A stretch of 64,000 nucleotides of DNA, taken from Gentiana macrophylla. Lineage: Eukaryota; Streptophyta; Magnoliopsida; Gentianales; Gentianaceae. The position numbers and the translations under genes were made by a program. Shown piece after piece: positions 10,341 through 22,500 of the stretch; positions within the stretch are counted from its first letter, which is position 1, and every line of letters begins with the position of its first letter. The stretch covers positions 25,842,875 to 25,906,874 of the forward strand of contig CM047809.1 of NCBI GenBank assembly GCA_026214975.1, in the 5' to 3' direction. The notes beneath the pieces were generated by a model. The model searched no databases, was not told the DNA's origin, and saw nothing but the letters and a program-made list of their open reading frames with translations.

Positions 10341-11317
10341 GCAATATGCACTCATGCTATGTTTATGGTTTAGGTGCACGACAAGAACATGAATATGTAA
10401 AGTAAGTAATTAATGAAACTGAACAAGTACGTGCAAGACGAACTAATATAGTTAATAGGTCATGTTTCTTATGCATTGATCAAGTATTTTCTGAAAAGTA
10501 GTTTTCTTGGTGTTGCACATGTACGCTTTAACCTGTTTGTAATTGGATCAAGTAGATTTATGTCATGTCTCTCGGTATTTGACAAACAAGAATATCCCTT
10601 TTGATTTTCTTTCTCCTTACTGAGCATCTAGCTAGTGCTCACTCGTTTATTTGGAATAAGAAGATATACAGGTTCATGAAAGTTTGATGACGAGCTTGGA
10701 GGGCAAGCTTAGGATTGAAGCCGTGGAGGTTTTTTTTTTTGAATAAGGCATGAGTTCCAGATAGTTAGTAGTTTCCTTTTTTGTCAAGGTGAGTTGTGAT
10801 GGATGTTAACATTGATTCATGATTTTAGTTTGACAACAATTATGTCTGGTTCTTGGAAGACCCTGAGGGTCTATTTCTTAGAGTTTATGCATATTTCTTT
10901 CCTTCTGCACCGCTCTTAATACTATGTTATTACGTTAGACTTGCGTGGGTTTTAGGGTTTCTCTAAAAGTCACGTGCCGGGTGTCTATTTCCGGATAAGG
11001 ATGCGGTATCTAGGATTGGGGCGTTCTGATTATACAACGAGGAAGATGTAGTAGAAACCACAATCTTGAGCGAGATCTCTCCACGTTAGGCGGTGAATCA
11101 AATCCAACCACGCTCCAAAAATTCTATTGATGAATCAATCTCCAAAAACTTTCCCAAAGATCCTATCTTTTGTTTTTTTTGGATCTGAGTATTTTTTATT
11201 TTGAGAGAACATTTATCCTCTAAATGATAAAAGTGGCGCCTATTTAGGGTAATGAGAGATTATGGTCTTTATCTAATGAAAGCACCCTTTAGACAAACTT
11301 GATTAGGCCTCCCTTGG
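10341..11317. other. Intergenic stretch, no gene seen
   Basis: Continuation of the sequence interrupted by copia 1. It has a poly-T run near 10731. No convincing exon, RNA or terminal repeat was found. Its right edge is the start of LTR fragment B'. Confidence 0.5.
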
Positions 11318-12122
11318 TGTTGGTCCCTTGGAAAAGGCTATGCACAAGTTTAGAGGGGGGAGGTGAATAAACTTGTCACTTAAAAACTTAAGTTGAAACT
11401 TAAAGCAGATTATATCCCTTGTTAAAACTTGTACAGAGAAAAGCTAACTAAGCTGAGTATAGGTCAAACTAAGTTAACTGGAAGCGGAATATATTTTAAA
11501 GCATTTTTAAATAAATTATCAGTTTACAGTTTGATTTGAAATATGCTGTGATGACTCAATAACTGGTGTTAGCTGAGTTTGTGTTATGATGGATTATACA
11601 ATGATAAGATAAACAAGCAATCAGAATAATAAGTGATTTACATTAATCCGTAAAGTAAATAGTACAAAATGAATAGAGGTTCCAGGTGGTGTAATCATGT
11701 CAACCCTCTCTTCCCCTATGATGTAGGAGAAAAAATTTCACTAGAACTTCTTGAGGTGGATCGGTTAGAAAAAGTCCTATACAATAGTCCTTGGCTAATC
11801 CCTATATCTTCACTATCTACACAATCAAAGAACAGGTCGGATTGCTGCTCCCCAATTGCTTCACTGTCCTTAAAGGGTTGTATTGCCTCTTCTCCAGCTC
11901 CACCACAAACACAGTCTTCCTATTTGCACCTCAACTATCCTTCACACCGTCTTGGTGTTTCACAATCTTAACCTTTGAATAACAAAGTTGAGACGTGAAT
12001 CAAAGATGATACAACTTGTGATGAGCTTTCTTCTGGATGTGTATGATAAACACAATAGCTCTGTTTTTCTTTAAGTGTTGTAGATCTTGATGTTTTCTTG
12101 AATGCTTCAAACACTTAGAAGA
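11318..12122 (-). mobile_element. Truncated copia LTR B' (same family as element B)
   Basis: Starts TGTTGGTCCCTTGGAAAAGG and keeps the AGTTTAGAGGGGGG...GAATAAACTT signature, the GGTTCCAGGTGGTGTAAT segment and the CTTCTCCAGCTCCACCACAA segment in the order seen in the copia B LTR from 18169, at clearly lower identity. It breaks off where LTR D starts at 12123. Orientation is inferred from copia B. Confidence 0.75.
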
Positions 12123-13152
12123 TGTTAGGAACATTTTATTATGTTTTGATGATGGGCATACTAACTGTTATAGCAAGCCTGAAATAAGTTAGAATTCTCT
12201 GTATAAGTCTTTACTTAGAGTCTGACATGTTGTATAAGTTAAGTCAGACAAGTATTGTACTAGTTGGTAGGACGGCAGATCAAAACAGATATTCGGCAGA
12301 GTGAAGTCGGCCAAGTACCAACAGAGAAGCAGTGAAGATAAAATGGTCTGCCTTATAACCAAGGAAGTCTGTTGATGACCTTGGATAAGTCTAAGCTATG
12401 ATTTAAATGATGGAATACATTGTCAAATATGGTGTACACTGATCTCACCCAAATCAAGGATCAGTGAAGTACAAAAAGTACTTGAAAGAACCAAAGAAAA
12501 TAACAAGGCGGTGAACCGGCAAAGTGAAGCGACTTTAAATTGAGTAAAAGACGGTCGATGAAGGAAGAGCTAAACAGCCAAGTCGGAGAATTACTTAACC
12601 GTTCAGGGAACGGCCAAGTAAAGCTTATTGGTTCAGATTTCAAGTGATGAAGATCAAGCATTAAATGCACAATCAATTGAGGATCAGTCAAGGACGGATT
12701 TTCTGATAAACGTTTGAAGAAAAATCCAATCACTGAAATCAAGGAGAATACAATTAAGGGGGAATCAAGAATTAAATCAAAGATTATTCCCCACATGGAA
12801 TAGCCAACGGACGAAAATTCAAATTGAGGATTATCAAGGCTATAAATAGAAGGCATTGACAGAAAAGAAAAACAATGATTGAATCAAAGCAAAAACTCTG
12901 TCAAAGTGCAAAGCCTTCTATCTGCACTTAAAGAAAACATCTAGAGATCAACTCAGCATCATAACTTCAATTCCAAATCAAGCTCTGAGATTAATCAACA
13001 AATCTGTGAATTCAATTCACATCACCTGAGGCAATTGAATCAGAGGAATCTGAGAAGGAGTTCCAAACTTTGTGATAGCTGCTGAAAGATATGTTCTCAA
13101 GGAGCAGTGATAGAGACTGAGTCACTGAAGCTTTTGAAGCTAGGGAGTGATA
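12123..13152 (+). mobile_element. LTR D, plus-strand copia LTR, interrupted by element E
   Basis: Starts TGTTAGGAACATTTTATTAT and shares the GATGATGGGCATACTAACTG then TTATAG block with the start of copia B's LTR read on the minus strand, so it is a related family in the opposite orientation. It has a TATA box, TATAAATAG, at 12841-12849. The sequence before it is GAAGA (12118-12122), a candidate target duplication whose partner is not in view. It ends abruptly at element E. Confidence 0.65.
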
Positions 13153-15083
13153 TGTTGGAAATCCTAAACCCAATCGGGTTGGACCGGATCCGACCGGGTC
13201 GGATCTATTATTTCTTTATGTTTATACATATATTAAATGGCTTTTATGTTGTCATATATATGTTCTTTTTAAAGAACCAATAGTGAATTGCTATATGATA
13301 ACGTCATTAGTATTAAGCTGTGATAGAGAAACCATGATAGGCGATTATGGTTGATGAGATCTCTAATCACTTTAATAAGTTTGATACTTAAATGTCTACA
13401 GGTGATGTACTATTAAACAGGGCATTGATAGTATAAGCAGACTAGCACGTATTAGATGTCTTACATCTTTAAGGGCATGGATAGATCTCGTCTATCGAAG
13501 TGTAGAGACACTTGGACTGTATGCGGACGTGTATTAGAGAATGCGTACGTTAGACTGACCCACTTACATTAAGTGTCACACTATGTGGCGGTTGTGTAAT
13601 TATCCTTAGGACTGGAGTCTTCATGGCATCACGGTGTGGATTGTCATGCTTTGACACTATTGAGGTTTCCCATAGCCACGGGGCGATCATGTGGTAGTGA
13701 TTGGGTGTGATACTGAAGCATGCGGAGTATACATGTTTGGTCGTCCGGGAATCGCGTATCCTATGATTGAGATCGAATATCCGAAATGGCCTTCTTATAA
13801 GGAATTTCTAGATTTCGTGAATCTTTGCAAAGTGGAAGTAAATGAGTTACTTCGAGAGAGCATGATATCCAGATTATAAGATACGATCGTTAATGCATTG
13901 ACCCTCGAGATACGATCGTATGGATATTATTACAGCGATAGGATTGTAACTTACACGGTAACTGTTTCACATGAAAGGTAGTAGTCATTGCATTTGACTC
14001 TTCCGATGATTGGGAGTCACGGTGTGTTGCTAGACGCCATCCCGTGATCGTTAGGTATGAAGGGCATTTTAGTGATTTTCATTCTGTGTCTACGGCCAAC
14101 ATATTCGGAAGCCTATCGGGTCACACACATAAGAACATCTAGCCGGATTAAAATGTGGTTATAGTTGATGACCAAATAATGAAAGTTTATCTCGTACTAT
14201 AAAGGTTATAGTGGTAATTAATATGGTGGTATTTATTTATTATGAATAAATATAATACAAGATATTAATTATGTTGATTAATTAAATATACACATAATGC
14301 ATGTGTGTCGAAAATATATATGTATATTGATACACATGTATTTTGTAAATTAATTATTCATAGTATTATATTAATATTAGATATTAATATATATGTATAA
14401 ATATGTATATGTTGGCGTGAATCGTATATGTATGTGATATGTGTAGATTCACGTGACTAAAGGATGCATATTTATGTAGTTCATATACATAATATTTATA
14501 TATATGTGATATATACACATGTGTAAATTGATTTATGGTAATAAGATAAAAATATATTCAATATAAGATATTGTCAATATATATCTTGGAGAAAATATTT
14601 AATATAAGATATTGAATATAAATGAGATAAATCAATCAATTATATTTTTCTTATTTTATTAGGAAAATGTTTTCTTCCTCTCTACTCTACTAGGGGCACC
14701 CCAACCACTATAAATAGGAGGTGGGTGTCAAGCTCTTTTGCACATCACAATTCCAAGAGCTAATATTTCTTGTGAAAAATAGAAAGCTTCCTAGAGAGAG
14801 TCTTGAAAAAGAGAAAAAGTCGGTCTAGCAGCCGAGTTTTTCTGGTAGCAATAAATGATGGAATTCCGGCGGGCTGTTCGTGTGGATCACCGGTAGAGGC
14901 CGAACACTTGGGCGGCTCCGTGCATCGCTACTCTCCTTAAACAGTCAAATCGTCGATCTTTTAGATCAACCAAGGTAACCACCGTCTATTAGCTTAATTG
15001 TTTATTTCTTAAACGAAGTCGATCTTGGGTCGATACGAAATAAATTTTAAATTCCGCTGCGTTCCCGCGTAGATTTCCTAACA
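13153..15083 (+). repeat. 5' LTR of element E
   Basis: 1931 bp with inverted ends TGTTGGAAAT and ATTTCCTAACA. TATA box TATAAATA at 14709-14716, in ACTATAAATAGGAGG. It is followed by GTGGATCGGAGCGAGC, a degenerate or unusual primer site. The short open frame at 13691-13879 is not recognised as a gene. Confidence 0.7.
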
Positions 15084-18000
15084 GTGGATCGGAGCGAGCT
15101 TCGAGCTTAAGCAATAAGCATGTTAATTTGCGTAGTTAATTTTATCGTTTGAATCACGTAATTAAAAGATGAAAGATTTTATGATTCGCAAAACGATACA
15201 CGAAAAGAAAAAAGAAAAAAAAAAAAACGAGATTTGGGTGGTGCTCGGCCGACTGGCGGCGGCACCACCACCGGCGGCTAGTCGGCGTCGGTTGACCGGT
15301 CAATGCTGTCGAATCTCCAAATTTTTGTCTTGTGTATTTTGTATTTCAATATGGTTCATAGTTGTGATTGATAATTCCTCTTTTGTTTAGTTGTGTCATG
15401 TGGCTAACCAATGGTTCAAATAGTTTGGGCCATTGTGATGCCACATGACATTAAAATAATAATGGTCTTTCCAAACTTTGTTTGGAATACACCTAGGCCC
15501 TTTCCAAATATTTGATTTGGGAAAAAGGCTTGAGGCTTTATCTGGCTTCAAAATTTTGATTTTCGAAGGTGGCCAGACATATTAACCAAAATATTGGCAT
15601 TTCCAAATTTTGTTTGAAATAGGCCTAGGTCCTTTTCAAAATATTTGATTTTGGAAAATACCTAAACCTAGGCCCTTTTCAAAATATTTGATTTTGGAAA
15701 AGACCTAAACCTAGGCCCTTTTTAAAATTTTGATTTTAGAAAGGGCCAAGGGAGATGCCTTTTGGTTTAGGAAACCAAAGACATCCCTTTTGATTATGAA
15801 TCAAAAGGAAAGAAACAAGAGAGACTTAATTTTAATTTTGATTTATTTTAGAATAGTTCTAATTAATTAAAATTGAAATTAAAATCGTTTAAAATTAACC
15901 GTTAATTTTACTTCGATTAAAATCATTAATTAATTAAATGTTAATTAGTTTATTGATTGGATAAAATTATTTAATAGATTAAATGTTAATTGATTAATTA
16001 AGACGCAAGTAGTTAAATTTTAATGTTATCTTTTTCATAAGATGTTATTGTATGGATTAGATATAGAAGATATAATATGATTATATGGACCCGATTGATC
16101 ATGGACTCGACCGATAGGATAGATGTGAATGATTTAATTTTTACATTGGTTTAAAAATTGTCCTAGGCCGTTATGAAAACGTGACCTAGTTTATTTTCAC
16201 GCATTTATCCCATTCTGTTAGCTCCCCGTGTGCGGCGGGTGTATTTATTTTATTAGATAAAATTAAATGTAACAAGAATGGAGCAGAAGATGGAGACCAA
16301 AGAAATAAGAGTAAAGATCCCATTCGAGATGGCGTATTAAAGATCCTATTGGCGGTTGCAGCTACCCTTAGATTGTGACCCGCGGTTTAAATCGATTTGT
16401 ATTGAAAACCGCACTCTAGGAAAAGATCAATGATCATACCGGTTACTTTACGCATTTATTTATTTTGTGCTTGTATTTATTTTATATGATATGATAGATG
16501 CATAACTAGGCACGATTTAGATGAATGTGTAGGATGTATGTCTATAGAGATAGATATACTTGATGTGACCGTAATTAAAATTAATTAAGTGAATTAATTT
16601 ACATAGATACTTCCACCTCAAAAGAATCAAGTTAAAATTGCCTCCCCATATTATAATGACGGTGAAGATCCCTTGTTCGGATCCAACTCATCAGCCAAAG
16701 CTGAGGGTTGACCTACCTCGGGTATATCTTCATTATCGAGATATGATCGTATGAGATCTCACGAATATTGGGGTTATGACTTGACTAAGAATTCTCTCGG
16801 CCACCAGCCAAAGCGGGGTCGTTTGGATTTTAGAGGCAAGGTTTGACTACTTCAAAAGATGAAAATTGTCAAAGAGTTGACTAGTCAAACAACAAGAGTC
16901 GTATAAGATACGATTGACAAAGGTTTGTCTACCTATTAGACTATTTTCGGCCCACCAGCCAAAGCGGGGGTCGCGGTAGTTTAGTGGGATCTTGTCCACA
17001 AAATTAATAAATCTTGAAAGTCAATTGGGAGTAGTTGACTAGTGGGAGCAAAATCATAAACCAAAGACCATCTTTGATTTTGCATGTGTAAACAACAACA
17101 CTATTTTATCTTTATTTTATGTTGTAGTTTTTAGCGAACTTTTATATTTATGTTTTTCTCGATTAGTAAAACAAATTATGACTGTTTGAGAAACGTTCTC
17201 AAGAATGGTTAAGTAAATTTTAATCCTTTTAAAATAAGCAATAACACGAGCAACCCCATTATAGTAGTTAGAGACAAGGAGACTACATATTTGATGGAGT
17301 TCTCCAAGACTTTAATTATTAATGAAAAGCGGAAACTCAAGATATGATTAAATCACTTGAAATAAGTTTCAACGAATTAATCTTATATTGGATACGATCC
17401 AAGATGATCATTCTGTCATACAATGACAATTAATTCAAACGTTGGATAAGAATGACAACATCAAATTTTGGAAAGGTTGTTTTCAAAATTGTAAGATTTA
17501 AGTATTGACTTAATTCTTTAAACATTGCTTAAAGGTTAATTAAATAGTTAATATTTTGAATACGATTCAAAAGGTTAATAAACTATTTAATAAACTTTAG
17601 ATTTTCTTTATGAAAGGAAATCAAAGACATAGCGATTGTGATCTTTTTTAAGTCTTATGAAGACTACACTAAGAAATACTTACAAGTGCTTGAAGGATTA
17701 AAAAGGAAGTTAGGGTGTGTGCCTAAATAGAGAACTTATTGAAGTCTCTATTGTAGGCAAGTGAGTTGAGATAAATCTATCTAAGTTCAAAGTCGACTCT
17801 AAGATATGTGATATCTTACGCGTGTGATTAAATTAGAAAGATTAAATACAGATATGGAAGGTGAAGCAAACGTTGTAACACTTACCACGTTCTGGATCTA
17901 GTAAATTGATAAGGGAACTAAATAAATGTTATTATGTTCCGGTTCTTATGAAGAACATACTTTCAGTTATTTGTTAGGATTTAGTAGACATATTCAATTG

Positions 18001-18168
18001 TAAAGAATAAATATTATTCCGATAAAGTTGGAAAGTCACTGAATCTAACATACTAGATTGATGTCACTATATAGTTGATATATGTGTTGAGATTTCAACT
18101 AAATATTTGTATGGCTGTTATCCTTGATATTTGTAGTTGTTCTAGATGTCGACCTCTGGAAGAGAAAC
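15084..18168 (+). other. Internal non-coding region of element E
   Basis: No gag or pol motif on either strand. It carries the tandem repeats listed at 15486-15760 and recurring short phrases such as CCAGCCAAAGCGGGG (near 16804 and 16954). AT-rich. The reading frame at 15169-15390 is not supported as a gene. Confidence 0.6.
15486..15760. repeat. Tandem repeats of about 40 bp in element E
   Basis: Successive copies share CCTAGGCCCTTTTCAAAATA and TTTGATTTTGGAAAA. Four copies are clear, the outer two more diverged. Confidence 0.75.
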
Positions 18169-19044
18169 TGTTGGTCCCTTGAAAATGCTTTGGTTAAGTT
18201 TAGAGGGGGGGGGGGTTGAATAAACTTAACACTTAAAACTTTTGGAGTTAACAAACTCAAAGAACTTGATCTGTGATTGCTCGAGAACTCTTGACACTCA
18301 ATAGTCTGCTGACTACTGACTTTACTGAATTTGCTGCAGCGGAATATATTTAAATTAAGCCTTATTACTTGTTGTTAAAATATGATACCAAGTATTAGAT
18401 ACTCAGTAGTGTATGTGTGTTATTCAGTTGCTAGTTCAGTAGATTGATGTGCTAAATGTACTAATGCAGAAAGTAAATGCAGAAAGTAAATAGGCAATTT
18501 TTATAGTGGTTCCAGGTGGTGTAATCCTGTTACTCCACTCTTCTCCTGTGATGTTGGAGGTAATTCACTAGAGATCTCTGAGGTAGCAGTTACGAAAATC
18601 CCTAAGTTGTTTGTCCTTCACCAATAGCTATGGCTTCACAAACTGAACACTTGGAACAGGTAGAATTGCTGCTCCAAAGTCTTTCGCTGGTCCTTGAAGG
18701 GTAGGATTGCCTCTTCTCCAGCTCCACCACAAACAACAGTCCTTGACACTCAAAGATGCTTCACTGTCTTCAGTAGATTTCTTATAAAAGAAAGTTTGAA
18801 TCAAGTAGGTGATTCAGCCTTCAGCAGCTTGATCAGGATGATATGATCAGCAGCTTGAGGTCTTCAAGTGTGTAAACTTGATGTAGCTTGACAACAGATT
18901 ACACTTGAAGAGTTTGACTAGATCGATGAGCTTTATGTTCAGTAGGTCGTGGGTGTTTTCTTGATAAGAATCTGAAGCTCATGATTATCTGTTGTTTTTC
19001 CTCAATTTTCATCACTTGTATCTGAATTAGGAGTCCTCTATTTA

Positions 19045-19483
19045 TGTTAGGTGTGATGCCCGAAAGAGTTACATGATTTTCGACTTCTTCCTCTTAGAGA
19101 GGAGAAGAAAATTTTGGATGATATTACTAACAGTGGTACAAAAGGGATACATGATTTTCGACTTCTGCCTCTTAGAGAGGAGAAGAAAATTTCGGCCAAG
19201 GGGTTGGGGGAAAATCTTGGAGGTTTTTTCCGGGTAGCATATCGGAAGGATTCGAGACGAGAATTTCCTTCCACCGGGAGTTGCTTGGATCACATGTACA
19301 GAAGATCGTGGTGCTCTTCATACCTTTGTTTATTCTTTCTATTGCGGTTCTTCAACTTGGATTTTGAGATCCAAGAGATATGTTCTACAACCCCCTTGTA
19401 GATGTAGATCTAGTTATTTTATTACGTGTAATTTATAGATCTAGATCCTTAAATCGCTTCCGTTGCGGATGGTATTACTAACA
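19045..19483 (+). repeat. Rearranged 5' LTR of element F
   Basis: Only about 20 bp of the LTR start is kept. It then jumps to the segment that lies at about 26828 in the 3' LTR, so about 1.45 kb including the TATA box is lost. The segment CGACTTCT...CTCTTAGAGAGGAG occurs twice (from about 19074 and 19154). Between the copies is GATGATATTACTAACAGTGG, a copy of the LTR end plus the first PBS bases. Confidence 0.85.
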
Positions 19484-19484
19484 G

Positions 19485-19500
19485 TGGTATCAGAGCAAGG
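19485..19500 (+). promoter_or_regulatory. Primer binding site of element F
   Basis: TGGTATCAGAGCAAGG, one base after the LTR end. A canonical plant initiator tRNA-Met complement. Confidence 0.88.
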
Positions 19501-22500
19501 TTATCTATATTTATACGTATAAAATATTAGATATAGGAGTGGTAAACATGTATATTTTTTGTCCCAAATTTTTTTTAAAAAGGGGCCGATGCATAAATGT
19601 AATTTTTTTATGTTATGAATGTCTTGGTTGAAGAGATGGATTGGGGTTGGTACTGTTTACTCTTTAGATCTATTTTTTTGTAGCTCTTTTTGTTTAGTAA
19701 CAATTGAGCATAGGAATTGTATTTTATTTATGTCAATTTTCGAAAATTCCATGTAAAAGTAGCATCTTTTATTGTAATTTTGAATATCCGGGCTCGAAAA
19801 GATGAAGATCTTGCTGAAAAATTGAAGATCAAGGCAAAACCCAAGGTATGAACGAGGAGAAACGGTTAAATTTTTTCTAAAAAAAACTGCTACAGGACTT
19901 TCTGCGACGCTGAAAAGCGTCGCTATAAGTCCTGTTTATGATATTGCATGCGGCTAGGGTTTTAGAAATTGCGGCTGCATGAAATTTTTTTTAAACCTAA
20001 TTTTTTATTAAAAAGACTGCCGTTTAAGGCAGAAAAAGAAAAAAAAAATTTATTTTTGGAAAATAATTTGTAACAGCCGCATGTCACAATAAAAATAAAT
20101 AAATAAATAAATATATATATATATATATGATTAATTATAATAAATTGGATTTATTTAATTAAAACAAAGGTCTTTCTCCTCGCGGGTGTTCGTGGTTCGT
20201 GATCCGGAAGTTTCAAGTTCAAGGTTCGAAGATCGAAGACTTGAAGACAACAAGATTGTACTTTACTTTTTTCCTAGGATATATTAGATACAAGGGTACC
20301 AACGATCCATCTCGGTGTTTAAATTTTCCGCAATTTATTTTTTATGTGTTTGATCATAAAATAGATATAAAATCGGAATTGCCATGACATTCATCATATC
20401 ATAAATCCACTCCATGCATACATGTAGAATTTTAATTTTGGTAATTAAAATAGGCATGTATACAAACTCGCGTAATTAGATGAAATTTAATTAATACGTG
20501 TTAATTAATTAATTTAGTAACTAATTAAAGATCCGAGGACGGGTTATGAAATCGTTAAGCCTTTCGGTGTGTGTTCTCGGTGAACCGCCTTAAAAGCACA
20601 AACGAGATCACGTTTTCGATTCGTAGTGTCTACGAGATTGAATGATGGTAAAAGAACAATAAATCTTGGATAACAACGGTTCGCCTATAGGTTGGGTAGT
20701 CAACTGAGCTTTGCTCGACCGACTGAACCCTCCTAGTGTGATGTATGCATGGGGGTCCGGCAAGACTAAGCTACACCGGCGAGCGGAGGGGTGATTCCTT
20801 CTTATCTCAATGGGGCTCTCTTGACCCGACTTCGTCCGACTGTCACATATGTTCCAACGAATTGGACGGGTAGGCTTGCCTACGTTACCGACACCGTTCG
20901 GAATTCTTGATTTGATGTGCTTTTATGTTAACATCAAAAAGACGTGGTTAGTTAACCCACCACCACTTCCAAAATATTGAGTGGGAGCGGGGAGGCGACA
21001 ACCAACCCCACGGCCTCTACTATAGATACAAGTAAGTGAGAGAAGGGTGGCGCCTCGCGGCGCTTTGATTTCGTCCCCCAAGGATGGTGTTCACCTATCA
21101 ACATTCATGGCTTGGTCTCCGAAAGGATAGGATTTCCGGTACTGTCGGGTCACCGACCTATCCTAAGACGGCACTCTCGGGCATTCTAAGAGATCCGATA
21201 TAGTAGGTCACACTCATAAAGGATATTCTTGATAATATCTAGGCTAAAAAAGGAAGGTAGTCAATGAATAAAGGGATGTTCAATTCTCGTGGGATGTTCG
21301 ATTCTCACAAGTTATTCATTGATGAGATTGTCTCGATTTAACCATCATCTCTTTGACCTACCCTAAGGCGGCACTGAGATGCGAGGTTAAAACCTTGGAA
21401 TGGTAGAGTAGACATAATTTTAGTTTACAATTCCTAAAATAAAATAATATAGTAGTGTTAAACTTGAATTAATATATGTCATTTTATTTACAGCATTATA
21501 TCCCTTACTAAATTGCTTAAAATTTATAAATGACTAGTATCGACTTCGTTAAAAAGTGGAAAGTAACTAGGACGTTGAACTAGTTAATCGATATTGCAAT
21601 TATTTTTCGAAAGAGATATTTTCTCTTAAGCCTTTTAAAAAACCAGAGTGACATATAGGTATGTCACTAGTGTCATTCGTGTCAAACGGAAGACAAACTT
21701 AGTTTGATCAAAGGTGATTTCGGACCTTGAAATTCTTCTAATGAATTTTGAGTGTGTAGGGATTACGCGATTAATTTTCTAATTGAAAAATCGGAAAATC
21801 ATGAAGTGTTACTAGTTAGACGATATTTGGAATCGATGAACTAGTGAGAGCTTTATGATTTGTTGTTTTTCTAGAATATTAGAAAAGTGTAACTGACTAC
21901 ACACGTAACCGTTCTAATTGAAAAACCGGAAAGTCATGAAATGTCGCTAGTTGGACGATATTTGGAATCGATGAACTAGTGGGAGTTCTATGATTTGTTG
22001 TTTTTTCTGGAAACATTGGAACTATGTACAAAAGATTTTCTAATCGAAAAAATCGGAAAATCATAAAAAAATAAAGCATTGCTCGTTAGACGGTATTTGG
22101 AACCGATAAACTAGTGGGAGCTTTAATGTTATGATTTGTTGTTTTTTTTTTCTGGTCTATTAGAAAATCCGAGAAGTCCCGACGAGTAACACTCGAAATA
22201 GACATCCCACGGTTCAAGAGTAGTGTCTACTCAAACGAACCGCTGGTTCAAAACTGTTTCCATTCACGGAAGGTCAAGAATGGGAGAATATGTCTAAAAG
22301 TGTTAGTCATCTAAACTGAAAAACTTTAAGGTTTGAACCGAAAATTAATTAATCAAAATCATAGGATAAGGATCGTGATTTTGGATCACCAACCTATGAA
22401 TCCTTGGCGATTTTCTCGAGCTAAGTTCTTTGGAAGAACAAGGTAGCAGTGCATTTAACGATTAAAGGAGTAAACAACGGGCAGTTAATTTTAGCTAGAA

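Larger units (their letters stand above)
13153..18168 (+). mobile_element. Element E: large non-coding LTR element (LARD-like), right end outside window
   Basis: A full LTR (13153-15083) followed by about 3.1 kb of internal DNA without recognisable retroelement genes. The internal DNA ends abruptly where copia B begins. No second copy of this LTR is in the window. The simplest reading is that copia B inserted into E and that the rest of E lies to the right of 64000. Large retrotransposon derivatives of this kind depend on proteins from other elements. Confidence 0.6.

Noticed and set aside
12461..12856. 131-codon minus-strand frame in LTR D
   Set aside because: Lies within an LTR and is antisense to it. 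No domain recognised.
19114..19401. Open frames at 19114-19401 and 26832-27122 with shared protein sequence
   Set aside because: They are the two LTR copies of element F, not a gene pair.
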